41,608 bases of DNA, taken from NCBI GenBank assembly GCA_963991985.1, contig CAXDRX010000013.1, forward strand, positions 1 to 41,608, read 5' to 3'. The translations under genes were made by a program, and so were the position numbers. This document shows positions 24,986 through 32,756 of the stretch, one piece after another. Positions within the stretch are counted from its first letter, which is position 1; each line of letters begins with the position of its first letter. The notes beneath the pieces are model-generated. The model did no database searches and was not told the DNA's origin. It saw only the letters and a program-made list of their open reading frames with translations. This stretch comes from MED-G17 sp963991985. GTDB lineage: Bacteria; Bacteroidota; Bacteroidia; NS11-12g; UBA9320.

Positions 24986-26605
24986 TTGAAAATTCATTCG
25001 CTGCCTTTTTTTTTCTTGCTTTTGGTGATTTTCTCCTTTGGTTTAAATCTTCATTTGTTGCCCTTGTGGGCGGATGAACCCATTCGAGCTTTGGTGTCTT
25101 TTCATATGCTTTTGGACCACCAGTGGCTAAATCCTCACATCAATGGGCTCCCATATCTCAACAAACCACCTTTATACAACTGGATATTGGCATCCTTTTT
25201 CAAACTTTTCGGTGTGCACAACTGGGTGGTTAGACTCCCATCATTTTTAAGTATTTTGGGTTTTTCCCTTCAATTGTATTTTCTAGGAAGTAGGATATTT
25301 AATGACTATAGAAAAGCTATTTTACTGAGTACAAGCTTATTGATTAGCGGAAATTTTTTGGTTTTTAGTTCTATTCTCGGGCATATCGACATTCCCTTCA
25401 GCTGGCTGGTTTTTAATCAAATCTACTTCTCTTTTTATTATTCAAAACGCAAAAAATATGGGCTGCTTTTTGGATTCTCCTATCTTCTTTGCTTTGTTGG
25501 ATTTATGATGAAAGGTTTACCCAGTTTGGTTTTTCAGGGGCTTTCATTGTTTACTATTTTTCTCCATAATAGAAATCTAAAAAAATTGTTTCATCCCGCT
25601 CATTTTCTGAGTCTTCTGGTTTTCTTTTCTCTGAATGCTATTTATTTTTGGCAATTTTCAAAAACAGGTTCCCTCAGTGATTTTCTTTGGGTGTTGTTCA
25701 AAGAATCAAGTCAGCGAACCTTCGCCAACAAAACATGGTGGGAATCTACCAAGCATCTTTTTGAATTTCCTTTAAAATTATTGATTGATTTTCTACCCTC
25801 AATCTTTCTCATTTTTATCTTATTGATCAAGAAAAATAGACAAAGGTTTAAGGATTCTTCATTTTACGCGCTTTCCTGGATTTTTGCAATAAACTTGATT
25901 CCATATTGGCTGTCTCCAGACTATCGCGCTCGCTATATCTTTACTCTTATCCCTTTGATTTCCATTCCCTTGATTGATTGTCTTCCTTTACAACAAGTAA
26001 AACCGAATTTATCAAAAAAAATATTCATCCTCATGCTTTCCATAATTTTTACGATTCTTTTGTTTTGCTCGTTTGTCCAAGTTTTTTCATCCCAGAATAT
26101 AAGGACTTTTCAGCTTGCCTCCATTTACTTCTTTATTTTTACTGCCATTTATCTACTTCTCTTTTTACAAGAGCATCCATTGATGCATTTGATTTTATTT
26201 TTCCTTCTAGGGAAACTCCTATTCAATCTAATTGTGATACCCCAAAGGAATCAAGAAATCTCAAAACCGCGCGTAGAAGAAATTGCAAATAAGATCGCCG
26301 TTATCACGACAAATAAAAAATTAGAAATGATGAATTGTAATGTTGATTTGGACCTCAACTGGTACATTTCAACCCATAGAAAATTACCTACAAAAATGCA
26401 GATACAGAAGTTTGATACTTCCGTTTTTTATATTGTTCCTGAGGAAATAATCTGTTGCCAAGAAGATGTCCGATATTATTTTAGGTTTACAAGAAAATTT
26501 GAAAATAAAAAAATGGCTTTGGTAAAATTCAAACATTTCAGACATTACCAAAAGACTGATGTGGAAAACGAAATTATATCCCCTAGGTATTATCTAAATC
26601 AATAG
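24986..26605 (+). CDS. GT39-family (ArnT/PMT-like) membrane glycosyltransferase
   Basis: A 539-residue integral membrane GT-C enzyme. The acidic pair DE (residues 30-31) in the first periplasmic loop is the hallmark of ArnT/PMT enzymes; KPPLYNW starts at residue 60, and there are about ten to twelve hydrophobic helices up to residue 430, then a soluble tail. Such enzymes move a sugar from a polyprenyl-phosphate donor to lipid A or protein in the periplasm. The next gene encodes a synthase of the type that makes polyprenyl-phosphate sugars, matching that role. The TTG start at 24986 gives the expected first helix. The acceptor is unknown. Confidence 0.85.
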   Translation: MKIHSLPFFFLLLVIFSFGLNLHLLPLWADEPIRALVSFHMLLDHQWLNPHINGLPYLNKPPLYNWILASFFKLFGVHNWVVRLPSFLSILGFSLQLYFLGSRIFNDYRKAILLSTSLLISGNFLVFSSILGHIDIPFSWLVFNQIYFSFYYSKRKKYGLLFGFSYLLCFVGFMMKGLPSLVFQGLSLFTIFLHNRNLKKLFHPAHFLSLLVFFSLNAIYFWQFSKTGSLSDFLWVLFKESSQRTFANKTWWESTKHLFEFPLKLLIDFLPSIFLIFILLIKKNRQRFKDSSFYALSWIFAINLIPYWLSPDYRARYIFTLIPLISIPLIDCLPLQQVKPNLSKKIFILMLSIIFTILLFCSFVQVFSSQNIRTFQLASIYFFIFTAIYLLLFLQEHPLMHLILFFLLGKLLFNLIVIPQRNQEISKPRVEEIANKIAVITTNKKLEMMNCNVDLDLNWYISTHRKLPTKMQIQKFDTSVFYIVPEEIICCQEDVRYYFRFTRKFENKKMALVKFKHFRHYQKTDVENEIISPRYYLNQ

Positions 26606-26624
26606 TTGTTATTTTGATTTTGAA

Positions 26625-27560
26625 TTGAAATTGTCTGTTGTCATAGCGGTGATGAACGAGGAGGAGAATATTCGGCCTCTTTTGGCTTCCCTTAGAGAGA
26701 ACCTGACCCAGATAAACCACGAAATAATTTTTGTGGATGACGGTTCCACAGACAAAACTGTGCCAGAAATCTTAGCCAACGGATACGACGCTGTGCGCGT
26801 TATTGAATTTACAAAAAATTATGGACAGAGTATTGCGATGCAAGCTGGAATAGATCAAAGCAAGGGTGCTTACATCGTAACCTTAGATGGAGACCTTCAA
26901 AATGACCCTAAAGATATTCCTATGCTCTTGGAAAAAATTGAAAATGAGCCCTATGACCTAATAGCAGGCGAGAGAAAAAATCGTAAAGATGGCTTTTTTT
27001 TGCGCAAGATTCCATCCAAAATTGCCAACCAAATCATTCGAAACGCCACGGACGTGCACATCAAAGACTATGGTTGTACCCTAAAAATTTTTAAGTCTTT
27101 TTTTGCCAAAAAACTAGACTTGTATGGTGAACTTCATCGTTTTATTCCAGTATTGGCAAGTTTACAAGGAGCACGAATTCTGCAAGTCCCTGTAAAACAT
27201 CATCCAAGAGTTCATGGAAAATCAAAGTATACCCTAAATCGCACCTTCAAAGTAATCAGCGATTTGATTCTTATGGTATTCATGAAAAAATATCTTTTAA
27301 AACCTATGCATCTTTTTGGGAATCTAGGCTTTTTACTTTTTGGCTTCGGATTTTTGATCAACCTCTACTTGCTCGTCTTAAAAATGATGGGAGAGGATAT
27401 TTGGGGGAGACCCATCTTAATTTTAGGAGCACTTTTTGTCTTGGCCGGATTCCAACTGGTAATTTTTGGGATCCTTGCTGAATTGCTCATGCGCACCTAT
27501 TACGAATCTCAAAAAAAGAAAACCTACAATATTCGAGAAACTCATACCATTGGTCACTAA
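26625..27560 (+). CDS. GT2 polyprenyl-phosphate sugar synthase (DPM1/GtrB/ArnC-like)
   Basis: A 311-residue GT2 glycosyltransferase with a cytoplasmic GT-A domain and two C-terminal membrane helices (about residues 230-250 and 265-290), the layout of synthases that load a sugar onto undecaprenyl or dolichyl phosphate. The catalytic signatures are VDDGSTDKT (DDGSTD at 38-43), LDGDLQNDP (LDGDLQ at 87-92) and the HHPRVHGKSKYTLNRT segment. The product probably feeds the adjacent GT39 enzyme. The start is TTG 26625, twenty bases after the GT39 stop, and its 3' end overlaps the next gene by 11 bases. Confidence 0.88.
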   Translation: MKLSVVIAVMNEEENIRPLLASLRENLTQINHEIIFVDDGSTDKTVPEILANGYDAVRVIEFTKNYGQSIAMQAGIDQSKGAYIVTLDGDLQNDPKDIPMLLEKIENEPYDLIAGERKNRKDGFFLRKIPSKIANQIIRNATDVHIKDYGCTLKIFKSFFAKKLDLYGELHRFIPVLASLQGARILQVPVKHHPRVHGKSKYTLNRTFKVISDLILMVFMKKYLLKPMHLFGNLGFLLFGFGFLINLYLLVLKMMGEDIWGRPILILGALFVLAGFQLVIFGILAELLMRTYYESQKKKTYNIRETHTIGH

Positions 27561-28386
27561 AAAGCGTTTTTTCATCATTCTCAAATTTTTGGTAAGTTTT
27601 TTTGCTTTGGGGTATGTTTTTACGCAAGTCAATTTAAATTCTATTTTCAATCTCTTTTCCAAAGCAAAGGGCAACTATCTAATGCTAGGGCTTTTGCTGT
27701 TCAATATTTCTCAGCTCGCATCCACTGCAAGACTCTCTTATATTTTTAAAAAGTATGACACAAAAATTCCATTCTTGAATAATCTACGCCTCTACTATAT
27801 AGGCATGGCTTACAACTTATTTTTGCCAGGGGGAATTGGAGGTGATGGTTTTAAAATATTGTACATCAACCAACATTTTGAATACCCCAAGAAGCATCTT
27901 TTTTCCGCAGTGCTTTTGGATCGCCTTTTGGGCTTACTTGCCTTACTCCTGTTGATTTCCCTAGGATTCAGCATTTTAGGATTTTTTTATCCTCCTATCG
28001 CCTATATCCTCGCTAGTTTGGTCCTTTTGGGTTGTGCATTTTTTGGCACCCACTTGATATTCAAACAACGTAAATCTTTTGTTATCGGCCTATTGTGGTC
28101 AATCGCAATACAAATGATTCAAGGCTGCAGCATTGCTTGTTTGGCTTTTTCATTTGGCATAAAAAAAATCTTTATTGTGCTACTTTTTTGGATTTCTTCG
28201 ATTGGCACAGCTGTCCCCATTTTTCTGGGAGGCATGGGCGCTAGAGAATTCATTTTTGAAAAATTTAGTACTCTTTTTAAAATAAATGCCGAATTGGGAA
28301 TGTCCATAGCCTTGACCTTTAGCATGATCACCTTAATTTCGTCCTCTATTGGACTTATTTTGGATTTTATACCTAAAAAAAAATGA
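27550..28386 (+). CDS. Flippase-like / LPG synthase transmembrane-domain protein
   Basis: A 278-residue polytopic membrane protein of the lysylphosphatidylglycerol-synthetase TM family (AglD/YbhN-like). The signature NLFLPGGIGGDGFKILYI near residue 90 is present and about eight helices are predicted. There is no catalytic lysyl-transfer domain, so lysine addition is unlikely; family members beside GT2 genes have been proposed to move polyprenyl-linked sugars across the membrane, which fits this neighbourhood. I place the start at TTG 27550 (VTKKRFFIILKFL); the frame is open further upstream only inside the GT2 gene. The stop overlaps kdsB by four bases. Confidence 0.8.
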   Translation: MVTKKRFFIILKFLVSFFALGYVFTQVNLNSIFNLFSKAKGNYLMLGLLLFNISQLASTARLSYIFKKYDTKIPFLNNLRLYYIGMAYNLFLPGGIGGDGFKILYINQHFEYPKKHLFSAVLLDRLLGLLALLLLISLGFSILGFFYPPIAYILASLVLLGCAFFGTHLIFKQRKSFVIGLLWSIAIQMIQGCSIACLAFSFGIKKIFIVLLFWISSIGTAVPIFLGGMGAREFIFEKFSTLFKINAELGMSIALTFSMITLISSSIGLILDFIPKKK

Positions 28387-29159
28387 AAAGCCTACTTGTC
28401 ATACCAGCAAGATATTCCTCCAGCAGATTTCCGGGAAAACCACTCGCTTCCATTGCAGGCAAACCGATGATTCAAAGAGTATATGAGCAAAGTAAAAAAT
28501 CCAAAGCAACACGTGTAATTGTCGCCACCGACAACTTGAGGATTTATGACGCAGTCCTTGAATTTGGCGGGGAAGCGATGATGACCTCCAATAAACATAA
28601 AACAGGAACGGAACGATGCGCAGAGGTACTTGAACAACTGGAAAATGAAGGTAAAATTTTTGATATTATGATCAATGTTCAAGGGGATGAACCACTGATT
28701 CAGCCGAACGAACTGGACAGAATGATTGACTTTTTTAGCCAAAACAACACAACTGAAATCCTTACATTGGTTAAAAAAATTACAAACATTGAAGAACTTT
28801 ACTCTCCAAATGTGGTCAAAGTAGTGGGTACTATTTTCCATGAAAATAATGCTGATGCTTTGTACTTTAGTCGTCAAGCGATTCCCTCGATTAGAGATCT
28901 TAACAAAGAAGAATGGTTGGAAAAACATACTTACTACAAACACATTGGCATTTATGCCTTTCAAGCCAGTATTGTGCCAGAGTTGATAGAAATCCCTTCC
29001 TCACCACTTGAAAATGCAGAAAATCTGGAACAATTGAGATGGATACAAGATCATTTTGTTATTTCATTGCTTCAAACAGATTATGAAAGTCGAGGGGTAG
29101 ATACACCCGACGACGTTTTGAAGGTGGAACAATTATTGGCAAATCATCCACATCGTTAA
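28383..29159 (+). CDS. kdsB: 3-deoxy-manno-octulosonate cytidylyltransferase KdsB
   Basis: KdsB activates Kdo with CTP to CMP-Kdo, the donor for the inner core of lipopolysaccharide. The 258-residue protein shows the nucleotide-binding start VIPARYSSSRFPGKPL, the INVQGDEPLIQPNEL metal/CTP motif near residue 100, ADALYFSRQAIP, and the conserved HIGIYAF segment. Length is normal. ATG 28383 overlaps the previous stop (ATGA), tying it to the membrane glycosylation genes upstream. pyrG, which makes CTP, follows after 76 bases with its own promoter-like element, a sensible functional neighbour. Confidence 0.97.
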   Translation: MKSLLVIPARYSSSRFPGKPLASIAGKPMIQRVYEQSKKSKATRVIVATDNLRIYDAVLEFGGEAMMTSNKHKTGTERCAEVLEQLENEGKIFDIMINVQGDEPLIQPNELDRMIDFFSQNNTTEILTLVKKITNIEELYSPNVVKVVGTIFHENNADALYFSRQAIPSIRDLNKEEWLEKHTYYKHIGIYAFQASIVPELIEIPSSPLENAENLEQLRWIQDHFVISLLQTDYESRGVDTPDDVLKVEQLLANHPHR

Positions 29160-29178
29160 AAAAATTCAATTCAATACC

Positions 29179-29186
29179 TACTTTTG
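29179..29186 (+). promoter_or_regulatory. -7 promoter box (TACTTTTG) for pyrG
   Basis: TACTTTTG matches TAnnTTTG exactly. Transcription starting four to six bases downstream would begin in CCC at 29190-29192 and give a leader near 57 bases, unlike the very short leaders predicted elsewhere in the window. Confidence 0.5.
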
Positions 29187-29188
29187 AA

Positions 29189-29227
29189 TCCCGTGAGGTT
29201 TTTGTTTGACAATAAAAAAACACGGGA
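29189..29227 (+). promoter_or_regulatory. pyrG 5' leader hairpin
   Basis: TCCCGTG (29189-29195) pairs perfectly with CACGGGA (29221-29227), and inside it a TTTTT run at 29199-29203 can pair with the A run at 29214-29220 across a small bulge. The first arm coincides with the predicted transcription start. The stem ends about 20 bases before the pyrG ATG. There is no U-tract after it, so it is more likely a leader structure than a terminator. Confidence 0.45.
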
Positions 29228-29247
29228 AAAATTAATTGCCAACGAAA

Positions 29248-30867
29248 ATGGATAAAGTTAAATACATTTTCGTTACAGGTGGTGTAACAAGTTCTTTGGG
29301 TAAAGGCATAATATCTGCTTCTCTGGCCAAGCTTCTTCAAGCACGAGGGTATCGAGTCTCTATTCAAAAATTGGACCCCTATTTAAATATTGATCCGGGC
29401 ACTTTAAACCCTTACGAACATGGAGAATGTTATGTGACGGACGATGGTGCAGAAACAGATCTTGATTTGGGTCATTACGAAAGATTTTTAAATACCCCAA
29501 CCAGCCAAGCCAATAATGTGACCACAGGGAGAATTTATCAAACCATTTTAGAAAATGAACGGAGGGGAGACTATTTAGGAAAAACTGTTCAAGTGATTCC
29601 TCACATTACAAACGAAATAAAGCGAAGAGTTAAATTACTAGGTGAAACCAATGACTTCGACATCATTATTACGGAATTGGGGGGTACCGTTGGAGATATC
29701 GAGTCTTTGCCGTTTTTAGAAAGTGTTCGACAACTTAGATGGGATTTAGGGGTTGATCAAACCTGTGTTATTCATCTAACATTGGTTCCATTTTTAGCGG
29801 CTGCCGGTGAACTTAAAACAAAACCTACCCAGCATTCGGTGAAAGAGTTGCAAGAAAATGGGATTCTACCAGACATTATCGTTTGCCGAACAGAACACAA
29901 GCTTACAACAGAAATTCGAAAGAAAATTGCACTTTTTTGTAATGTCAATTTCAATGCAGTCATTGAAAGTTGTGATGTTCCAAGTATATACCAAGTTCCA
30001 CTTGAAATGTTCCGAGAGAAATTGGATCGTGTCGTCCTATCCAAAATTAAACTTCCTTTAAAACAAGAACCAGAATTAAGCAAATGGAAAGACTTTTTAT
30101 TTCGGTTAGAACACCATAAGTCTGAAGTTAGTATTGGCCTTATTGGTAAGTATGTAGAGCTTCCAGATGCTTATAAGTCAATTACCGAAGCCTTTCAACA
30201 TGCTGGAGCAAATCAAGAAGTAAAACCAAATATTGAATTTATTAGTTCCGAATCGATTTCGGCTGAAAATGTGAAAGAAAAATTAAACCACTTAGACGGT
30301 TTACTCGTAGCACCTGGATTTGGCGAAAGAGGAATTGAAGGCAAAATCGAAGCGATAAAATTTGCCAGAGAAAATTTGGTGCCCTATTTTGGAATATGCT
30401 TGGGAATGCAATGCGCAGTAATTGAATTTGCTCGAAATGTGGCGAAACTTCCGGATGCACATTCAACAGAGATGTATCCTAGTGCACATCACAAGGTGAT
30501 TGACTTGATGGAAGAACAGAAAAACATAAAAAAAATGGGCGGTTCAATGCGTTTGGGTAGCTATGAATGTAAGCTGAAAAAAAATTCAAGAGCCCATAAA
30601 GCTTATGGGAAAATTAAAATTTCCGAACGCCATAGGCACAGATATGAATTTAACAATAAATACCTGAGCGATTTTGAAGAAAGTGGCCTCATTGCCTCAG
30701 GGATCAATCCCAATTCTGAGCTTGTGGAAGTGATTGAAATAAAAAATCACCCCTTCTTCATTGGTGTTCAGTTTCATCCTGAACTTAAAAGTACTGTTGA
30801 AGCGCCTCATGCCTTGTTCATCCATTTTGTGAAAGCAGCAAGCGCTTTTTCAAACACGAAAGTTTAA
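29248..30867 (+). CDS. pyrG: CTP synthase PyrG
   Basis: PyrG aminates UTP to CTP using glutamine and ATP. The synthetase domain opens with KYIFVTGGVTSSLGKGI (P-loop GVTSSLGKG) and includes DPYLNIDPGTLNPYEHGE and ELGGTVGDIES. The class I glutamine amidotransferase domain has GICLGMQCAVIE with the nucleophilic cysteine near residue 383 and VQFHPEL with the catalytic histidine. I choose ATG 29248 (MDKVKYIF, 539 residues) rather than the in-frame TTG at 29236, because family members start at this point. The stop overlaps that of the acyltransferase by four bases (TTAA). Confidence 0.98.
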   Translation: MDKVKYIFVTGGVTSSLGKGIISASLAKLLQARGYRVSIQKLDPYLNIDPGTLNPYEHGECYVTDDGAETDLDLGHYERFLNTPTSQANNVTTGRIYQTILENERRGDYLGKTVQVIPHITNEIKRRVKLLGETNDFDIIITELGGTVGDIESLPFLESVRQLRWDLGVDQTCVIHLTLVPFLAAAGELKTKPTQHSVKELQENGILPDIIVCRTEHKLTTEIRKKIALFCNVNFNAVIESCDVPSIYQVPLEMFREKLDRVVLSKIKLPLKQEPELSKWKDFLFRLEHHKSEVSIGLIGKYVELPDAYKSITEAFQHAGANQEVKPNIEFISSESISAENVKEKLNHLDGLLVAPGFGERGIEGKIEAIKFARENLVPYFGICLGMQCAVIEFARNVAKLPDAHSTEMYPSAHHKVIDLMEEQKNIKKMGGSMRLGSYECKLKKNSRAHKAYGKIKISERHRHRYEFNNKYLSDFEESGLIASGINPNSELVEVIEIKNHPFFIGVQFHPELKSTVEAPHALFIHFVKAASAFSNTKV

Positions 30868-31688
30868 TCAATATTTCTTAAACTTAAAGTTTTAGATCTC
30901 AACTCCTTCGTCAACTTTGGAATATTGTTTGGATTGGACAAACTTTCGTACTTGATGGGATCTCCAATGGTGGCTTGGAAATTTCGATTCCTTTTGTTTT
31001 TGGCTTCATAGATAAGCAATCCCAAACGCAAGTTTGTGTGTATTCTACTGAGCCAATGAAAAAGTTTGCTATTGCACCCATGAAAAAAAATAGGAACAAC
31101 CGTTGCTTTTGTTTCGGAAACCAGACTTGCCGTGAATTTTCTCCAAGAATGTTCCCTTGGAAATTGAGCACCTTTGTCTAAAGTCATTATTGCGCCCGAA
31201 GGAAATATGGTCAAAACTTCTCCCATTTTTAGTCTATTTCTGGCACTTTCTTTGGCCAATTGATTGATTTTTTTTCCTCTGGAAGAATTCTCAAAAGAAA
31301 CGGGAACAAAATGTTTCTTCATTTCCGGTTCTTGGGCCAAAACTTCATTGATCAGAATGAAATAATCTTTTCTTACCTTGTTCACGAGGTAGAGCAAAAA
31401 CATTCCATCTACCATGCCAAATGGATGATTGGCAACAAAAATAAGCGGTCCTTTTTTGGGAACTTTTTTAAGTTGCTCTTCATCATAATTTAGGGTTAGA
31501 TTGAGCTCCTTTAGCAAAAGCTCATATAGGTTGTTGGGTGTAAATGGCTGGCCAATTATTTTGAAATACAATTTGACCAAAAAGCGTTTCCCCAATAAAA
31601 ACTCTACAAAATATATCGATACCCTTCTAAACCAAGGGTCTGTTGGCTGTGCATAACTAAACTTTCTCCCTGAATTACTTCTTGCCAA
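30864..31688 (-). CDS. Lysophospholipid acyltransferase (PlsC/OlsA-like)
   Basis: A 274-residue membrane-associated acyltransferase. The HX4D motif appears as NHPFGMVDG (histidine and aspartate five apart) near residue 87, followed by IFPSGAIMT, the counterpart of the PEGTR acceptor-site block, and VPIFFHG. The HPFG and FPSG forms place it with OlsA/hemolysin-related acyltransferases rather than classic PlsC, so the acceptor could be a lyso-ornithine or lyso-phospholipid. The start is TTG 31688; no ATG is nearby. It lies 14 bases after the START-like gene and is probably co-transcribed with it. Confidence 0.85.
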   Translation of the reverse strand: MARSNSGRKFSYAQPTDPWFRRVSIYFVEFLLGKRFLVKLYFKIIGQPFTPNNLYELLLKELNLTLNYDEEQLKKVPKKGPLIFVANHPFGMVDGMFLLYLVNKVRKDYFILINEVLAQEPEMKKHFVPVSFENSSRGKKINQLAKESARNRLKMGEVLTIFPSGAIMTLDKGAQFPREHSWRKFTASLVSETKATVVPIFFHGCNSKLFHWLSRIHTNLRLGLLIYEAKNKRNRNFQATIGDPIKYESLSNPNNIPKLTKELRSKTLSLRNID

Positions 31689-31702
31689 TAATTTTTAAAT
31701 TC

Positions 31703-32083
31703 TTAAACCCCTAGTGCATTCCTTAAATCCTGCACTTGACTCTCCCACAAAAGCTCCATCTCCTCTACCTCATCTTCATCCACAAAATCCGTAATGATGA
31801 GTGCAATGTCTCCAGTTAATTCGTCTTTTCGTATGGAAAATTCAAAAAACTCTGCTTCATCCTCGTCATCCCATCTCCATTTTATATACTTTCCTGACAC
31901 CTTTCTAATTAAAGTAGCTATCCGTTCTTCACCTTCCCAAATGAAAATATATTTATCTTTCCCTTTGAGATTCACATCATCGCAAAACCACTCCACCAAA
32001 CCACTTGGCGTCGAGAGATAATTGAACAAAACACTTGGACTTGACCTTACCTCAAACTCTAACTCCAGTTTTTCCCTATTCAT
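31703..32083 (-). CDS. START-like (AHSA1/SRPBCC-type) domain protein
   Basis: A small soluble protein of a Bacteroidota START-like family. From ATG 32083 it has 126 residues beginning MNREKLELEFEV; the frame extends to a TTG at 32104, but ATG leaves the expected N-terminus. SPSVLFNYLSTPSGLVEWFCDDV and KYIKWRWDDEDEAEFFEF are the conserved halves of the helix-grip fold. The C-terminus is very acidic until LWESQVQDLRNALG. The fold binds hydrophobic ligands, but the ligand is unknown. Confidence 0.85.
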   Translation of the reverse strand: MNREKLELEFEVRSSPSVLFNYLSTPSGLVEWFCDDVNLKGKDKYIFIWEGEERIATLIRKVSGKYIKWRWDDEDEAEFFEFSIRKDELTGDIALIITDFVDEDEVEEMELLWESQVQDLRNALGV

Positions 32084-32138
32084 CTGATCCTCTGATATTT
32101 TCAAATTAAAAACAATTTATTTAATATCAAAGTTTTTC

Positions 32139-32146
32139 CATCTTTG
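32139..32146 (+). promoter_or_regulatory. Possible -7 promoter box (CATCTTTG) for the PAP2 gene
   Basis: CATCTTTG matches TAnnTTTG at seven of eight positions and ends seven bases before the TTG start at 32154, in the gap between the divergent START-like and PAP2 genes. Confidence 0.4.
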
Positions 32147-32153
32147 AAAAGTC

Positions 32154-32756
32154 TTGGGGGAAATATTTAAAAATCGAATCTTCTTCGTTGCGTTCTTTTT
32201 GTGGAACTTAATCTTGGGCCTGTTTTTGCTTCTATTTGAAAAAGGCGATGCGGTTTTGTTTTTCAACCAATTCTATGATGGTTATACAGAAATTTTGTTC
32301 GGCTACTTAACGCAATTTGGTGAAATATATGCAGGCATAATTGTGGGTCTTATTTTGTTTGTTTTTAAGAGAAAAACGAATTTCTGGCCATTTCTCGTTT
32401 CTATCATAGCCAATCTTATAGTCATCTACCTTTTGAAACACAAAATGTTCCAAAACTACGATCGTCCTTTTGCAATGTTTGGAAGTCAAATAAACTATCA
32501 TCCTTTTATAAAAATAAACAAACAATTTTCCTTTCCCTCAGGCCATACGAGTGCCGCTTTTGTTTTCTTTACCCACATGGCCATTGCTTTTAATAAACAT
32601 CGCTTTTCTTGGTTTTTATTTTTTATTCCGGCCTTGGTAGGAATCAGCAGAGTTTTCTTGGCCCAACATTTCATGATCGATGTCTTTTTTGGTGCTTGGG
32701 TAGGTTTCGCCTTAACCTTGTTTTCTTATTTTGGATTTTATATTTGCCGGAGATGA
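32154..32756 (+). CDS. PAP2-family membrane phosphatase
   Basis: A 200-residue integral membrane phosphatase with the three PAP2 motifs: KMFQNYDRP (K97 to R104-P105, form KX6RP), PSGH (histidine 131) and SRVFLAQHFMID (R166, H172, D176). About six helices are predicted. Family members remove phosphate from undecaprenyl pyrophosphate, phosphatidic acid or lipid A (LpxE/LpxF type). The GT39 gene overlaps it by four bases, which favours lipid A or polyprenyl phosphate as substrate. The start TTG 32154 (MGEIFKNRIFF) leaves a good first helix. Confidence 0.9.
   Translation: MGEIFKNRIFFVAFFLWNLILGLFLLLFEKGDAVLFFNQFYDGYTEILFGYLTQFGEIYAGIIVGLILFVFKRKTNFWPFLVSIIANLIVIYLLKHKMFQNYDRPFAMFGSQINYHPFIKINKQFSFPSGHTSAAFVFFTHMAIAFNKHRFSWFLFFIPALVGISRVFLAQHFMIDVFFGAWVGFALTLFSYFGFYICRR

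Noticed and set aside
28392..28964. 190-residue minus-strand open frame
   Set aside because: It is entirely antisense to kdsB and has no family resemblance; a shadow of coding composition.
32609..32752. Longer N-terminus of the second GT39 gene
   Set aside because: It lies wholly within the PAP2 coding region; ATG 32753 gives the normal family start.
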